A stretch of 48,831 nucleotides of DNA from a virus. A model generated the notes under the pieces. That model was given only the letters and a program-made list of their open reading frames with translations. It did no database searches and had not been told where the DNA came from. Location of the stretch: positions 1 through 48,831 of the IMG/VR virus record IMGVR_UViG_3300033146_001161. One strand, written 5' to 3'. The translations under genes and the position numbers were made by a program. How positions within the stretch are numbered: the first letter of the stretch is position 1; each line of letters begins with the position of its first letter. Positions 36,893 through 44,347 of this stretch are shown here, piece by piece.

Positions 36893-37022
36893 AGAGTGTG
36901 TGGCTACTAACAAACCTTGTAGCAGTTTGAGTACTCTGCTCTCTCTGTGGTTTCACCCATTAGAATTCATACAATTTCTTCTCCAAGCAAATTATATGTG
37001 CATGCTCCAATTTCCACACTCT
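36893..37022 (-). ncRNA. Candidate cis-RNA with an H-type pseudoknot
   Basis: On the minus strand CAAAC-U-GCUAC-AAG-GUUUG-UUA-GUAGC (36,929 down to 36,903) forms a textbook H-type pseudoknot. The 130-base domain is closed by AGAGUGUGG (37,014-37,022) pairing with CCAC-AC-ACUCU (36,893-36,903), a 9-bp long-range helix with a two-base bulge. It lies between the RNA polymerase gene and the zinc/HTH gene, as a riboswitch, ribozyme or leader element would. The remaining gene-free sequence (36,742-37,156) shows only this and the long hairpin. Confidence 0.45.
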
Positions 37023-37156
37023 CTCTATTAAAGGTTGTTACGAGCCGTTGCAATTGCTATATTATTACTGTATATTCGACCATTTTTTTCATATTTTTAC
37101 TTATTTTTACCAATTTTATACCATATATTGTTTAATCGCACATCTCAAATCTATAT

Positions 37157-39880
37157 CTAGTGGGTAAACGAATCCAATAATCCCAATCTATTTATATGGT
37201 ATATCGCATTTAAATATGTTAACGCAACAGAATTTCCATCATATTTTCCTCTAGCATCTTCTGTTAAAAGCCTCTTTACTATATATCCAACTGTTTCATC
37301 CGTTAATTTATATTTGGACAATTTAGTCTTCATCTCATATATAGAATCTTCTAACATACTTACCCTTATTTTTTTAGCATCTTCCCTCGTTAGCAGTATC
37401 AAGTTCTTATTATGAGTGGCAAATGCAACTTTTATACTATTCGAAAATTTATCTATAACTATAGTCACTCTGTCCATCTGTCTCTTATCCTTCTTGGTTG
37501 ATACTGTCTTTTTTGAATTAAGTATAAACACCATGTCAACAGGTTTTGTCTTACTTTTCACTCTATCTATTTTGCTCATTATATCAAACAAATAATCCAT
37601 AGAAGTGTCGAACCTTTTTAAATTCCCCTTCTTTATTTTTGATTGACTTACAAATGTGAAAAAGTTTGGTTTAATTCCTCCTAAATTCAATACTTCATTG
37701 GTAGCCTTAATCTGACTTGCAAAGTCTACATCATACATTTTCTTCGCTAAGTCAATTGCTATCTCGGAAAGTATAGTGCATATATCAACTTGTCTTAGTA
37801 TCTCTTTAGCTCTATCACCATCTCCATTGTTATACACTTCATCCCAATAACTAGACATTGCTAACTGCCCTAGGTTTACAACTTGACCTATTACTGATTG
37901 AGATTTAGATAATACATTGTCTATTTTAGCCATATTATATGTCGATACTTTGTAATTGTTTTTCTTTCCAGATACTTCATTATCACATACATTATACATG
38001 CCATAGCACCTTCTTGTTACTGATAACATTTGCTTATTGTCAAATACTACAACAGTGTCTGAGTCTACATCCTGTCCAGATAATATCCGATTTATCTCTA
38101 TTTTTATTGCATTTGTATATATTATATTATCAGTGCTATTCATATATTTATTAATAAACATACTCATAATATTTTCAAGTATTAATCCATTACTAGGAGA
38201 TGTATTCGGATTCCTAAATACTGAATATTCTCCCCCATAATCATGTAGTGTAAAATGAGCTTGATTACCAATTAATTCCATATGGTCTTTCCATCTGTCA
38301 TAATCCAATATATTATCATCGTGAGGTAATAATCCTATGGTATGATATAACATTTCTTTAGGATTCTGACATATCGTACAATAATCACCTTTTATTCTAA
38401 CCTTACCTTTTCTGACTAAATTAAGATGGTTATTAATATCTTTCCCACGTTTATTCTTAAATTGCTTCGTGTTCACTATATTTTTATTCACAGTGTAAAT
38501 ATCTATCAACATATTATTAGAGTTCATCGCATTTGCATTCTCATTTAAATAATCTAAATATACATTGTCGTCATTTTTTAATCTGGATATATAATTTACC
38601 TCTAATTTAGTTAGCACTTTCATTTCATCGTATGTGAATGGCATAGCATTTAAAATCTGATAACTCGTGCGGTTTAATATTTTACCATTGTCATGATACC
38701 CCCTTTTACTCTTCTTCTCGAATTTACACACTCCGAATAGGCAGCCATCTTTTACAATTTTATTTTTCCAGTGTTCGTACATTTTAGCTTTGCTACCTTT
38801 ACGTTTATAGAACTTCAATGCCTTTACACTATTTGGAGTTGTTATCAACATAATATCTTTAGCATATATCATATTTCCAAACATATCTTCAAGTTGCCAT
38901 TTTTGATAATCCATACCTAATGGACACATGTCTCTTAGAAACAATTGTATGTTAGTATTATTTGCATTACTCTTGAACATGTGGTTTCTAAGCAACATAC
39001 TTCCTTTCTCTGAGGCATCTCCTGTAAAATATGAAATATCTAGTAAACTTTGCCCATCGAATAGGTCTGACTCCATCTCATGGTTGATTTTAAATACACT
39101 AGACAATGTTCCTACATCATTATTTCTAACAACATTTGCATCTGTCTTAAATTTAGATATCACATCTGTTATTACAAATATGTTTTTTACATCTATCTCA
39201 ATCCGTCCAATTATACTTGAGCTAACCAGGGACTCATACGCCAGTAAGCTAGGAAAGTCTATTCCATCATCTAATGATAGTCCATCTAGATTCATGCCAA
39301 GTCTTGCCCACCTTATAGCCTTATCTTTCAGCTGCTTCTTGATGAACATACATTGTCCTGTCCTACTTTTAGCTCCAGACCTTTTATAAATTACATATTC
39401 AATATTGTTAAATGTAAATCCATCTTGGTAAAACAACTCTCTCAAATCATTGATTGGTATTTTACTTCTTCTTTCGTGTTTAATCAAATCTAAATAATCT
39501 ACCATTTTACTCATATTTTGTATTATGTATTTTTGTTTCTTTATTTCAGATTTAAAGCTACCTTCATAATTCTCTAGGTTCTCTATTCTATGGCTTAGAT
39601 TTTCTCTCATAGCTTCTACATCATATTTGCCAGTAATATCTTCATAGTATTTTACAGACATTTTAAATCTAACATTTATTATATCATAACTTTTTAGCTT
39701 TCCGTTTCTACCAGACTTAACCTTTAACCCCATTTCACGCAATTTTATAGACTCTAAAGAATATGGTATCATTCCTATAAAATCATTCTTAATAGGTCTA
39801 CCTTGCATGCTTTCATATAAATCAGAAGCTTCTAGCGAATTGATATAAATATTCTCCTTTGTCACATCAATCTTTTTCAA
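37157..39880 (-). CDS. YonO-like single-chain DNA-dependent RNA polymerase
   Basis: A 907-residue protein with the two-barrel signature of the YonO/QDE-1-type RNA polymerase family: metal-binding DVDSD at residues 604-608 (in LSGQDVDSDTVVVFDN), preceded by RNPNTSPSNG near 560, and an upstream barrel with DGQSLLD (275-281) and KGSMLLRNHMFKSNANNTNI. SPbeta YonO (about 900 residues) is the best-known relative and transcribes late phage genes. The likely role is transcription of the phage's own middle or late genes. TTG start at 39,878-39,880 with AAGGAGG 8 bases upstream; the open frame to 39,934 is not used. Confidence 0.75.
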   Translation of the reverse strand: MKKIDVTKENIYINSLEASDLYESMQGRPIKNDFIGMIPYSLESIKLREMGLKVKSGRNGKLKSYDIINVRFKMSVKYYEDITGKYDVEAMRENLSHRIENLENYEGSFKSEIKKQKYIIQNMSKMVDYLDLIKHERRSKIPINDLRELFYQDGFTFNNIEYVIYKRSGAKSRTGQCMFIKKQLKDKAIRWARLGMNLDGLSLDDGIDFPSLLAYESLVSSSIIGRIEIDVKNIFVITDVISKFKTDANVVRNNDVGTLSSVFKINHEMESDLFDGQSLLDISYFTGDASEKGSMLLRNHMFKSNANNTNIQLFLRDMCPLGMDYQKWQLEDMFGNMIYAKDIMLITTPNSVKALKFYKRKGSKAKMYEHWKNKIVKDGCLFGVCKFEKKSKRGYHDNGKILNRTSYQILNAMPFTYDEMKVLTKLEVNYISRLKNDDNVYLDYLNENANAMNSNNMLIDIYTVNKNIVNTKQFKNKRGKDINNHLNLVRKGKVRIKGDYCTICQNPKEMLYHTIGLLPHDDNILDYDRWKDHMELIGNQAHFTLHDYGGEYSVFRNPNTSPSNGLILENIMSMFINKYMNSTDNIIYTNAIKIEINRILSGQDVDSDTVVVFDNKQMLSVTRRCYGMYNVCDNEVSGKKNNYKVSTYNMAKIDNVLSKSQSVIGQVVNLGQLAMSSYWDEVYNNGDGDRAKEILRQVDICTILSEIAIDLAKKMYDVDFASQIKATNEVLNLGGIKPNFFTFVSQSKIKKGNLKRFDTSMDYLFDIMSKIDRVKSKTKPVDMVFILNSKKTVSTKKDKRQMDRVTIVIDKFSNSIKVAFATHNKNLILLTREDAKKIRVSMLEDSIYEMKTKLSKYKLTDETVGYIVKRLLTEDARGKYDGNSVALTYLNAIYHINRLGLLDSFTH

Positions 39881-39911
39881 AATATAATCCTCCTTATGTT
39901 TTGAAACATCG

Positions 39912-40199
39912 CTAGAATATGCCTTTGATATCATTTATATTTAAACTACTTCCACAATAATTACAATATCCATAACCATCATGTCCTCTAACCCTTCCAC
40001 ATATGTCACATTCATAATCATCTTTACTATATTTGTGAGTTGGTGTCTCTGATATTTTATATGATGATTCTTCATCTGCAATGCTCTCTTCTAATAATTT
40101 TATAATTTCTGCATCTATACTATTACTTCTCGCAGTTTTTACATATTCTCTAATTGTCTTATTTCCCATTTCTATTTCAATTTCCATTTCCTTATTCAT
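39912..40199 (-). CDS. Small zinc-ribbon protein
   Basis: A 95-residue protein with a helical acidic N-terminus and a C-terminal zinc ribbon (CDICGRVRGHDGYGYCNYCG). It lies just before the RNA polymerase gene in an early operon. Zinc ribbons in such places often touch DNA or RNA polymerase. It might be a polymerase partner or a host-polymerase modifier. Confidence 0.65.
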   Translation of the reverse strand: MNKEMEIEIEMGNKTIREYVKTARSNSIDAEIIKLLEESIADEESSYKISETPTHKYSKDDYECDICGRVRGHDGYGYCNYCGSSLNINDIKGIF

Positions 40200-40236
40200 A
40201 ACTTATTCCCCTCTTATGATTATATTCCTATAATGT

Positions 40237-40605
40237 CTACTTATCTTTCCCTAGTGTATGTGCCCATGTATTTAATATGCCTGTAAAACTATCTATCTTA
40301 TCATTTAGTATATCGATTTTTCCAGATACCTCTTTTAGTCTATCCAATTCATTCTTTGAAGAAATATTCATATTGTCTATCATCTCTCCAATCTCATTTT
40401 TAGCAATCCTTTTTACTGCTAATCTAAGAGTAGGATAATATTCAACTTCATATTTATCATTTTTTAATATAATTTCTTTCCCTGTTTTTCCTACAGCTTT
40501 GACATCTCCCATCTTATTAATTCTTATATGTAGTTTAAATTGCATTCCATCCCATTCGATGTTATAACTTCCTAATTCGATAATCGTCTTATTCATTCTT
40601 CCCAT
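40237..40605 (-). CDS. Early hypothetical protein
   Basis: A 122-residue protein: a beta-rich first half (SYNIEWDGMQFKLHIRINKM) and a helical second half with a heptad pattern. AGGAGAA ribosome site 8 bases upstream of ATG. Second gene of the left early operon, two bases after the first. No family recognised. Confidence 0.6.
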   Translation of the reverse strand: MGRMNKTIIELGSYNIEWDGMQFKLHIRINKMGDVKAVGKTGKEIILKNDKYEVEYYPTLRLAVKRIAKNEIGEMIDNMNISSKNELDRLKEVSGKIDILNDKIDSFTGILNTWAHTLGKDK

Positions 40606-40607
40606 TT

Positions 40608-40859
40608 CTAATTCTCCTCTTCTTCTGATTTAATTTTTAATCCATTTGCAATATTCTTCATTTTACAGTTTAGATTATCTTTTTCAACTCTATGTCTTAG
40701 AGTATCTTCTAACCAATATTTAAATTCTGCTAATGTCATATCACATTTATAACCCACTGGTAATTTTCCCAATATATTAATAAGACCTTGAATTTGTGTC
40801 ATTGAAACACTATCTGTTAAAAGTTTAATTGTTTCCAATTTTGTTCCTGCTTTCTTCAC
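40608..40859 (-). CDS. First protein of the left early operon
   Basis: An 83-residue helical, charged protein starting at GTG with a perfect AGGAGGTGA site seven bases upstream, driven by a near-consensus promoter. No family recognised. The position suggests an immediate-early host takeover or regulatory role. Confidence 0.65.
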   Translation of the reverse strand: MKKAGTKLETIKLLTDSVSMTQIQGLINILGKLPVGYKCDMTLAEFKYWLEDTLRHRVEKDNLNCKMKNIANGLKIKSEEEEN

Positions 40860-40878
40860 TTAATCACCTCCTACATTT

Positions 40879-40907
40879 ATTATATCACGACAATCTATAT
40901 ACGTCAA
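40879..40907 (-). promoter_or_regulatory. Left early promoter (sigma-A)
   Basis: TTGACG (plus-strand 40,902-40,907), 17-base spacer, TATAAT (40,879-40,884), with TGA just before the -10. It starts the leftward operon that leads to the RNA polymerase gene. Confidence 0.9.
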
Positions 40908-40966
40908 CATATATATATATTATATTTATTTGAATTATTTTTATAGATTTATTCTGCCTTATATAA

Positions 40967-41018
40967 TATACTATAATATAGTTGCATCTGTGATTTGTAA
41001 CCATTATATTATAGTATA
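40967..41018. repeat. 14-bp inverted repeat with a 24-base centre
   Basis: Arms TATACTATAATATA (40,967-40,980) and TATATTATAGTATA (41,005-41,018) are perfectly complementary. It lies between the divergent promoters. It could be an operator, a cruciform or part of an origin. Confidence 0.9.
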
Positions 41019-41078
41019 GATATTTTGTTAAGGATTGTTTATATTAAATGCAACCACTACCAAGAATCACGGTGTCTA

Positions 41079-41283
41079 TTTCACCTACCTGAGAGGTATG
41101 TCAAATTTCAACCTACATATCTGTGAAACAACTAGAAACACTATCTTTTAAACTTTAAATAAGTCCAATGTTAAGATAACTCTCAAATAAGCATTGAAAA
41201 ATTTGACATACCTCTCAGGTAGGTGAAATTTTAATTCATGCCAAATATGCTTAAATTTCACCTACCTGAGAGGTATGTCAAAT
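41079..41283. repeat. Three 28-base repeats, two direct and one inverted
   Basis: Identical 28-base units at 41,079-41,106, 41,256-41,283 (direct) and 41,201-41,228 (inverted). Each carries the small palindrome TACCT-GAG-AGGTA. The last two form a near-perfect hairpin of about 31 bp. They look like iterons or operators of a dimeric DNA-binding protein. Confidence 0.95.
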
Positions 41284-41339
41284 AGACAGGACTTAAGAGA
41301 GAATAATGATAAACCTAATAACAATAAAGAATAGTAAAA

Positions 41340-41424
41340 TATAAAAATCAAAAATATAGAAATCAAAAATATAGAAATCAAAAATATAATAATCGAAAAT
41401 ATAGAAATCAAAAATATAATAATT
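41340..41424. repeat. 15-base A/T tandem array (five units)
   Basis: Five imperfect units of AAATCAAAAATATAG just upstream of the rightward promoter. A-tract phasing and low melting energy suit a DNA-unwinding or bent region. It explains the low-complexity Tyr/Ile/Phe reading on the other strand, which is not a gene. Confidence 0.85.
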
Positions 41425-41439
41425 TAACTTAAATAAATG

Positions 41440-41468
41440 TTGACATATAATATTCATAGTGATAATAT
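41440..41468 (+). promoter_or_regulatory. Right early promoter (sigma-A)
   Basis: TTGACA (41,440-41,445), 17-base spacer ending TGA, TAATAT (41,463-41,468). About 50 bases upstream of the replication-protein gene's ATG, which has AAGGAGG before it. Confidence 0.9.
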
Positions 41469-41519
41469 ATTCATAGACAGGATAACTATAAATTAAAACA
41501 ATAACATGAAGGAGGAAAT

Positions 41520-42473
41520 ATGAGTGAAAGAAATGTAATACTGGAGGAAGGATATGCAAGTTTTATAAAAATTCCAAAGAGTTTATTTTTAAAAGGATTT
41601 GTAAAGAACGATAATATGATAATATCTACATACTATCAAGTCGCTATGAGCAAAGGTATGGATGGAAAGTTATCAATAAATAGTCATATCAGATTACCAG
41701 AAATGGGGATGATTCGAAATAGATATAATATCAATAAGTTTAAAAATGGAATAAAACTACTATATGATAATAGGTATATAGGAGATGAAATAGGCATTGT
41801 AAGTAAAAATGAAGTAATTTCACTTTCATACAGTGGCTTGGCAAAAATCGATAAAAACTATTTCAAATTATCAGTTTATGAGTATGATGAAATTGTAAAC
41901 AGTGGATACCCGTTAAAGGTTGCATTAGGCATGCTAAACCAATATTGTATATATAAAATGTTCCAGTCTAATAATAATGATAATTGGAAATATACCAAAG
42001 GGACAGCTAGTGTGGGATACGATAAAATAAAAGAACTTACAAATCATTCAAAAAGTTCCGTTGCAAAATATAATTCCATATTATCAGATGAGTTGGTATT
42101 ATTAGAAATTGGGAATGTTGGATTATATGCAAATATCAATGGAGATATAAAGACATTTAATAATATATATAGTCCTATTTCACAATCTGGGATAGCTTGT
42201 ATTGAAAGTGCAAGACGTGACATTCAGATATCATTAGAAAAGATTAATAAATGGATGGTAGGGGCTGGATACAATTTTAAATGCCATATAAAAAATTCTG
42301 ATATTAGGTCTTTGAATGGTAAAATATCGTACTATGGAAATAAGATTAAAAATAATATTGCAACGGATGATGATGTAGATGAGCTTGAAAAAGCGATGAT
42401 TGACAAACAGATAATGAAAGGCGGAACAATAGATGATGATATATGTGATATAGATGGTTTTGAGAATGTATAA
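41520..42473 (+). CDS. Replication-initiator-like protein (RepA_N/DnaD-type winged helix candidate)
   Basis: A 317-residue protein. The opening (FIKIPKSLFLKGFVKNDNM) and the pattern after it resemble the RepA_N/DnaD-type initiators of Firmicute plasmids and phages. A second winged-helix-like stretch (DKIKELTNHSKSSVAKYNSI) lies at about 165-195, and the acidic C-terminus may bind a partner. It sits next to iteron-like repeats, as a Rep gene does. Not certain: it could instead be a transcription regulator of the divergent promoters. Confidence 0.5.
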   Translation: MSERNVILEEGYASFIKIPKSLFLKGFVKNDNMIISTYYQVAMSKGMDGKLSINSHIRLPEMGMIRNRYNINKFKNGIKLLYDNRYIGDEIGIVSKNEVISLSYSGLAKIDKNYFKLSVYEYDEIVNSGYPLKVALGMLNQYCIYKMFQSNNNDNWKYTKGTASVGYDKIKELTNHSKSSVAKYNSILSDELVLLEIGNVGLYANINGDIKTFNNIYSPISQSGIACIESARRDIQISLEKINKWMVGAGYNFKCHIKNSDIRSLNGKISYYGNKIKNNIATDDDVDELEKAMIDKQIMKGGTIDDDICDIDGFENV

Positions 42474-42491
42474 ATTAATTTAAATATACTA

Positions 42492-42520
42492 TTGACATAT
42501 TAATTATGCAATGATATAAT
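42492..42520 (+). promoter_or_regulatory. Consensus sigma-A promoter
   Basis: TTGACA (42,492-42,497), 17-base spacer ending TGA, TATAAT (42,515-42,520), about 60 bases before the 81-residue gene. Confidence 0.9.
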
Positions 42521-42578
42521 GTACCTAGATAGTAAGAGTGATAGCAGCACAAAATAATAAAGAGAGGAGATTATATAT

Positions 42579-42824
42579 ATGGGAATGTATACTTACGTTG
42601 GTAATGTTGAGAGAATCAAAACTTTGGTAAAAGAGATATATGACGAATGCGAAGATGTAAAAGATTTAGAAAAAGTGGAATATGATATTATTGATATTAT
42701 AGAGTTAATTTCAGAGGAATGTAAAGGTAGATTAATATCTAATTCAAGACACAATAATATTCAAGCTAAGATAGACCATCAATTGGAGTTGTATTTACAG
42801 AAAAAAAAGGCATTAGAAGATTAG
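42579..42824 (+). CDS. Small acidic helical protein
   Basis: An 81-residue, highly charged helical protein with its own consensus promoter and AGAGGAG ribosome site. Strong expression of a tiny early protein often marks host-takeover or anti-defence functions. No family recognised. Confidence 0.65.
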   Translation: MGMYTYVGNVERIKTLVKEIYDECEDVKDLEKVEYDIIDIIELISEECKGRLISNSRHNNIQAKIDHQLELYLQKKKALED

Positions 42825-42838
42825 CTAGTTAGATATCG

Positions 42839-42940
42839 ATTATATAAGCCCATAGACAGGTTTTATTACCTTAGGCATACAATAGTATTCAAAACTATAT
42901 AAATGCTTACCACAGGCTTATATAAGCTATATTTGGGCAT
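42839..42940 (+). promoter_or_regulatory. Leader with mutually exclusive stems before the NAD operon
   Basis: TATATAAGCC (42,841-42,850) pairs perfectly with GGCTTATATA (42,915-42,924). Alternatively GCCCA (42,848-42,852) pairs with TGGGC (42,934-42,938). The two share bases, so only one can form. This is switch-like and lies 115 bases before the operon's first ATG. A TATAAT follows at 42,942-42,947 with a weak -35. Confidence 0.4.
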
Positions 42941-43053
42941 GTATAATGGATATGTTAGGTAGGATAATGTAGTATAGTAAAGTATTAATGAAATATTAGG
43001 ATAATTAAGAGGAAATTAAGAGGAAATAATAAACTATAAAAGGAGAGTAAATA

Positions 43054-43872
43054 ATGATTATATTAAATAACAAGGAAGTATATGTCGTACGTTTTCCAAA
43101 TGGGGAAACTAACATTGACATTGAAGAATTATGTATATTAGAATCAAAGCCGAATATTATGAGATTTAAATTTGAAACTAATGAGGATTTGATAACTTTA
43201 ATGTTCTTAAAGAAACATTTAGATGAATATGAAAATGGTATGAAAATTGCCTTAATAATTGATTATATGCCTTATAGTAGAATGGATAGGAAGATAGAGG
43301 GTAAAGTATTCACTCTCAAATATATATCTGAATTCTTAAATAATTTAAATTTCAATCAAATATATGTACATGAACCTCATAGTGATGTATCTATTGCATT
43401 ATTAAATAGTTGCCACTTTGGTTATACGACTGTGGAAATTGCAAAGAGAGCTATGGAAGATATGAGTTTTAATAAAGATAAAGATTATGTATTATTTCCA
43501 GATGCGGGTGCACAAAAGAGATATGGAGAAACTTTTTCAGAGTTCAAAACTTTAATAGGATTCAAAACTAGAGACTTAGATAGTGGCAAAATAGAATCAT
43601 TAGCTATATACGGAGATGGCAAACTAGAAGGGAATAAAGTTTTAATAATAGATGACTTATGTAGCAGAGGTGAAACATTTATGAGAAGTGCAGAAGCGGT
43701 TGAAGCAATTGGTGGTGGTGATACATATCTTGCGGTAACCCATCTGGAGAATAATGTATTGACTGGATACTTACCTACATCACATTTAATTAAAGGTGTA
43801 TATGCATCCGAATCTATCTGTACTAGGGCAAGTTTTGAGAAACTAACATTGTTCAATTTGGAGGATATGTAA
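43054..43872 (+). CDS. PRPP-synthetase-like enzyme, possible ADP-ribose pyrophosphate synthetase (Adps-like)
   Basis: A 272-residue member of the ribose-phosphate pyrophosphokinase family, shorter than the usual 310-320. Motifs: YMPYSRMDRK (71-80), HEPHSD (106-111), PDAGAQKRY (149-157), and the PRPP-loop equivalent VLIIDDLCSRGET (196-208). It transfers pyrophosphate from ATP to a ribose-5-phosphate (PRPP synthesis) or, as in NARP1 Adps, to ADP-ribose. Its operon with a macro-domain protein and a NAMPT-like enzyme makes a role in NAD+ rebuilding likely. Which substrate is used cannot be read from sequence alone. Ribosome site AAAGGAGAG. Confidence 0.8.
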   Translation: MIILNNKEVYVVRFPNGETNIDIEELCILESKPNIMRFKFETNEDLITLMFLKKHLDEYENGMKIALIIDYMPYSRMDRKIEGKVFTLKYISEFLNNLNFNQIYVHEPHSDVSIALLNSCHFGYTTVEIAKRAMEDMSFNKDKDYVLFPDAGAQKRYGETFSEFKTLIGFKTRDLDSGKIESLAIYGDGKLEGNKVLIIDDLCSRGETFMRSAEAVEAIGGGDTYLAVTHLENNVLTGYLPTSHLIKGVYASESICTRASFEKLTLFNLEDM

Positions 43873-43873
43873 T

Positions 43874-44332
43874 ATGAGTGTAGAGATAATCAAGGGTGAT
43901 TTATTTGAGACGGATTGTCAAGTAATTGGACATCAAGTAAATTGTAAAGGTGTAATAGGAAGTGGAGTAGCTTTGCAAGTAAGAAAGAAGTACCCAATAG
44001 CATATAGACATTATTTAGCCAGGTCTGAAATCTCAAATGTATTTGGAACAGTAGGTGTTGTCAAAGTATCGGACAATCTACATATAGCAAATATATATAG
44101 CCAAGATAGTTATGGTTACGACGGTGAGCAATATACTAGTCTAATCGCATTCGAGAACGCTTTAAAGCTATTAAATAGAACGATGAGACAAATAGGTTTG
44201 ACAAGTGTGGCATTGCCATATAAAATAGGATGTGTAAGAGGTGGTGCAGATTGGAATATGGTATCATCTATTATAGAAAAAACACTAGGATATAATTTAA
44301 CTGTTAAACTATATCAGCTAGATAAAGGATAA
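43874..44332 (+). CDS. Macro-domain protein (ADP-ribose-binding type)
   Basis: A 152-residue single macro domain. Signature: IIKGDLF at the start, NCKGVIGSGVALQVRKKYP (23-41) as the glycine-rich ligand loop, and SVALPYKIGCVRGGADW (136-152 region in family order) near the end, closest in look to the Poa1/TARG1/DarG group. Such domains bind or hydrolyse ADP-ribose derivatives: ADP-ribose-1''-phosphate, ADP-ribosyl-DNA or protein. It lies one base after the PRPP-synthetase-like gene and 15 bases before the NAMPT-like gene, so it is part of the NAD+ operon. Catalytic ability is unproven. Confidence 0.85.
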   Translation: MSVEIIKGDLFETDCQVIGHQVNCKGVIGSGVALQVRKKYPIAYRHYLARSEISNVFGTVGVVKVSDNLHIANIYSQDSYGYDGEQYTSLIAFENALKLLNRTMRQIGLTSVALPYKIGCVRGGADWNMVSSIIEKTLGYNLTVKLYQLDKG

Positions 44333-44347
44333 AAGGAGAAATAAATT

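Noticed and set aside
36861-37030. Plus-strand frame of 56 codons from TTG with AAAGGAGG upstream, resembling an attenuator-controlled gene
   Set aside because: The product is Leu/Cys/Ser-rich without family features, it opposes all neighbours, and the same DNA folds well as a minus-strand RNA.
41079-41283. Three 28-base repeats as a CRISPR array
   Set aside because: Spacings differ greatly (94 and 27 bases between units), one copy is inverted, and no cas gene is present.
41293-41559. Minus-strand frame with Tyr/Ile/Phe/Asp repeats
   Set aside because: It only translates the 15-base A/T array and runs over the rightward promoter.
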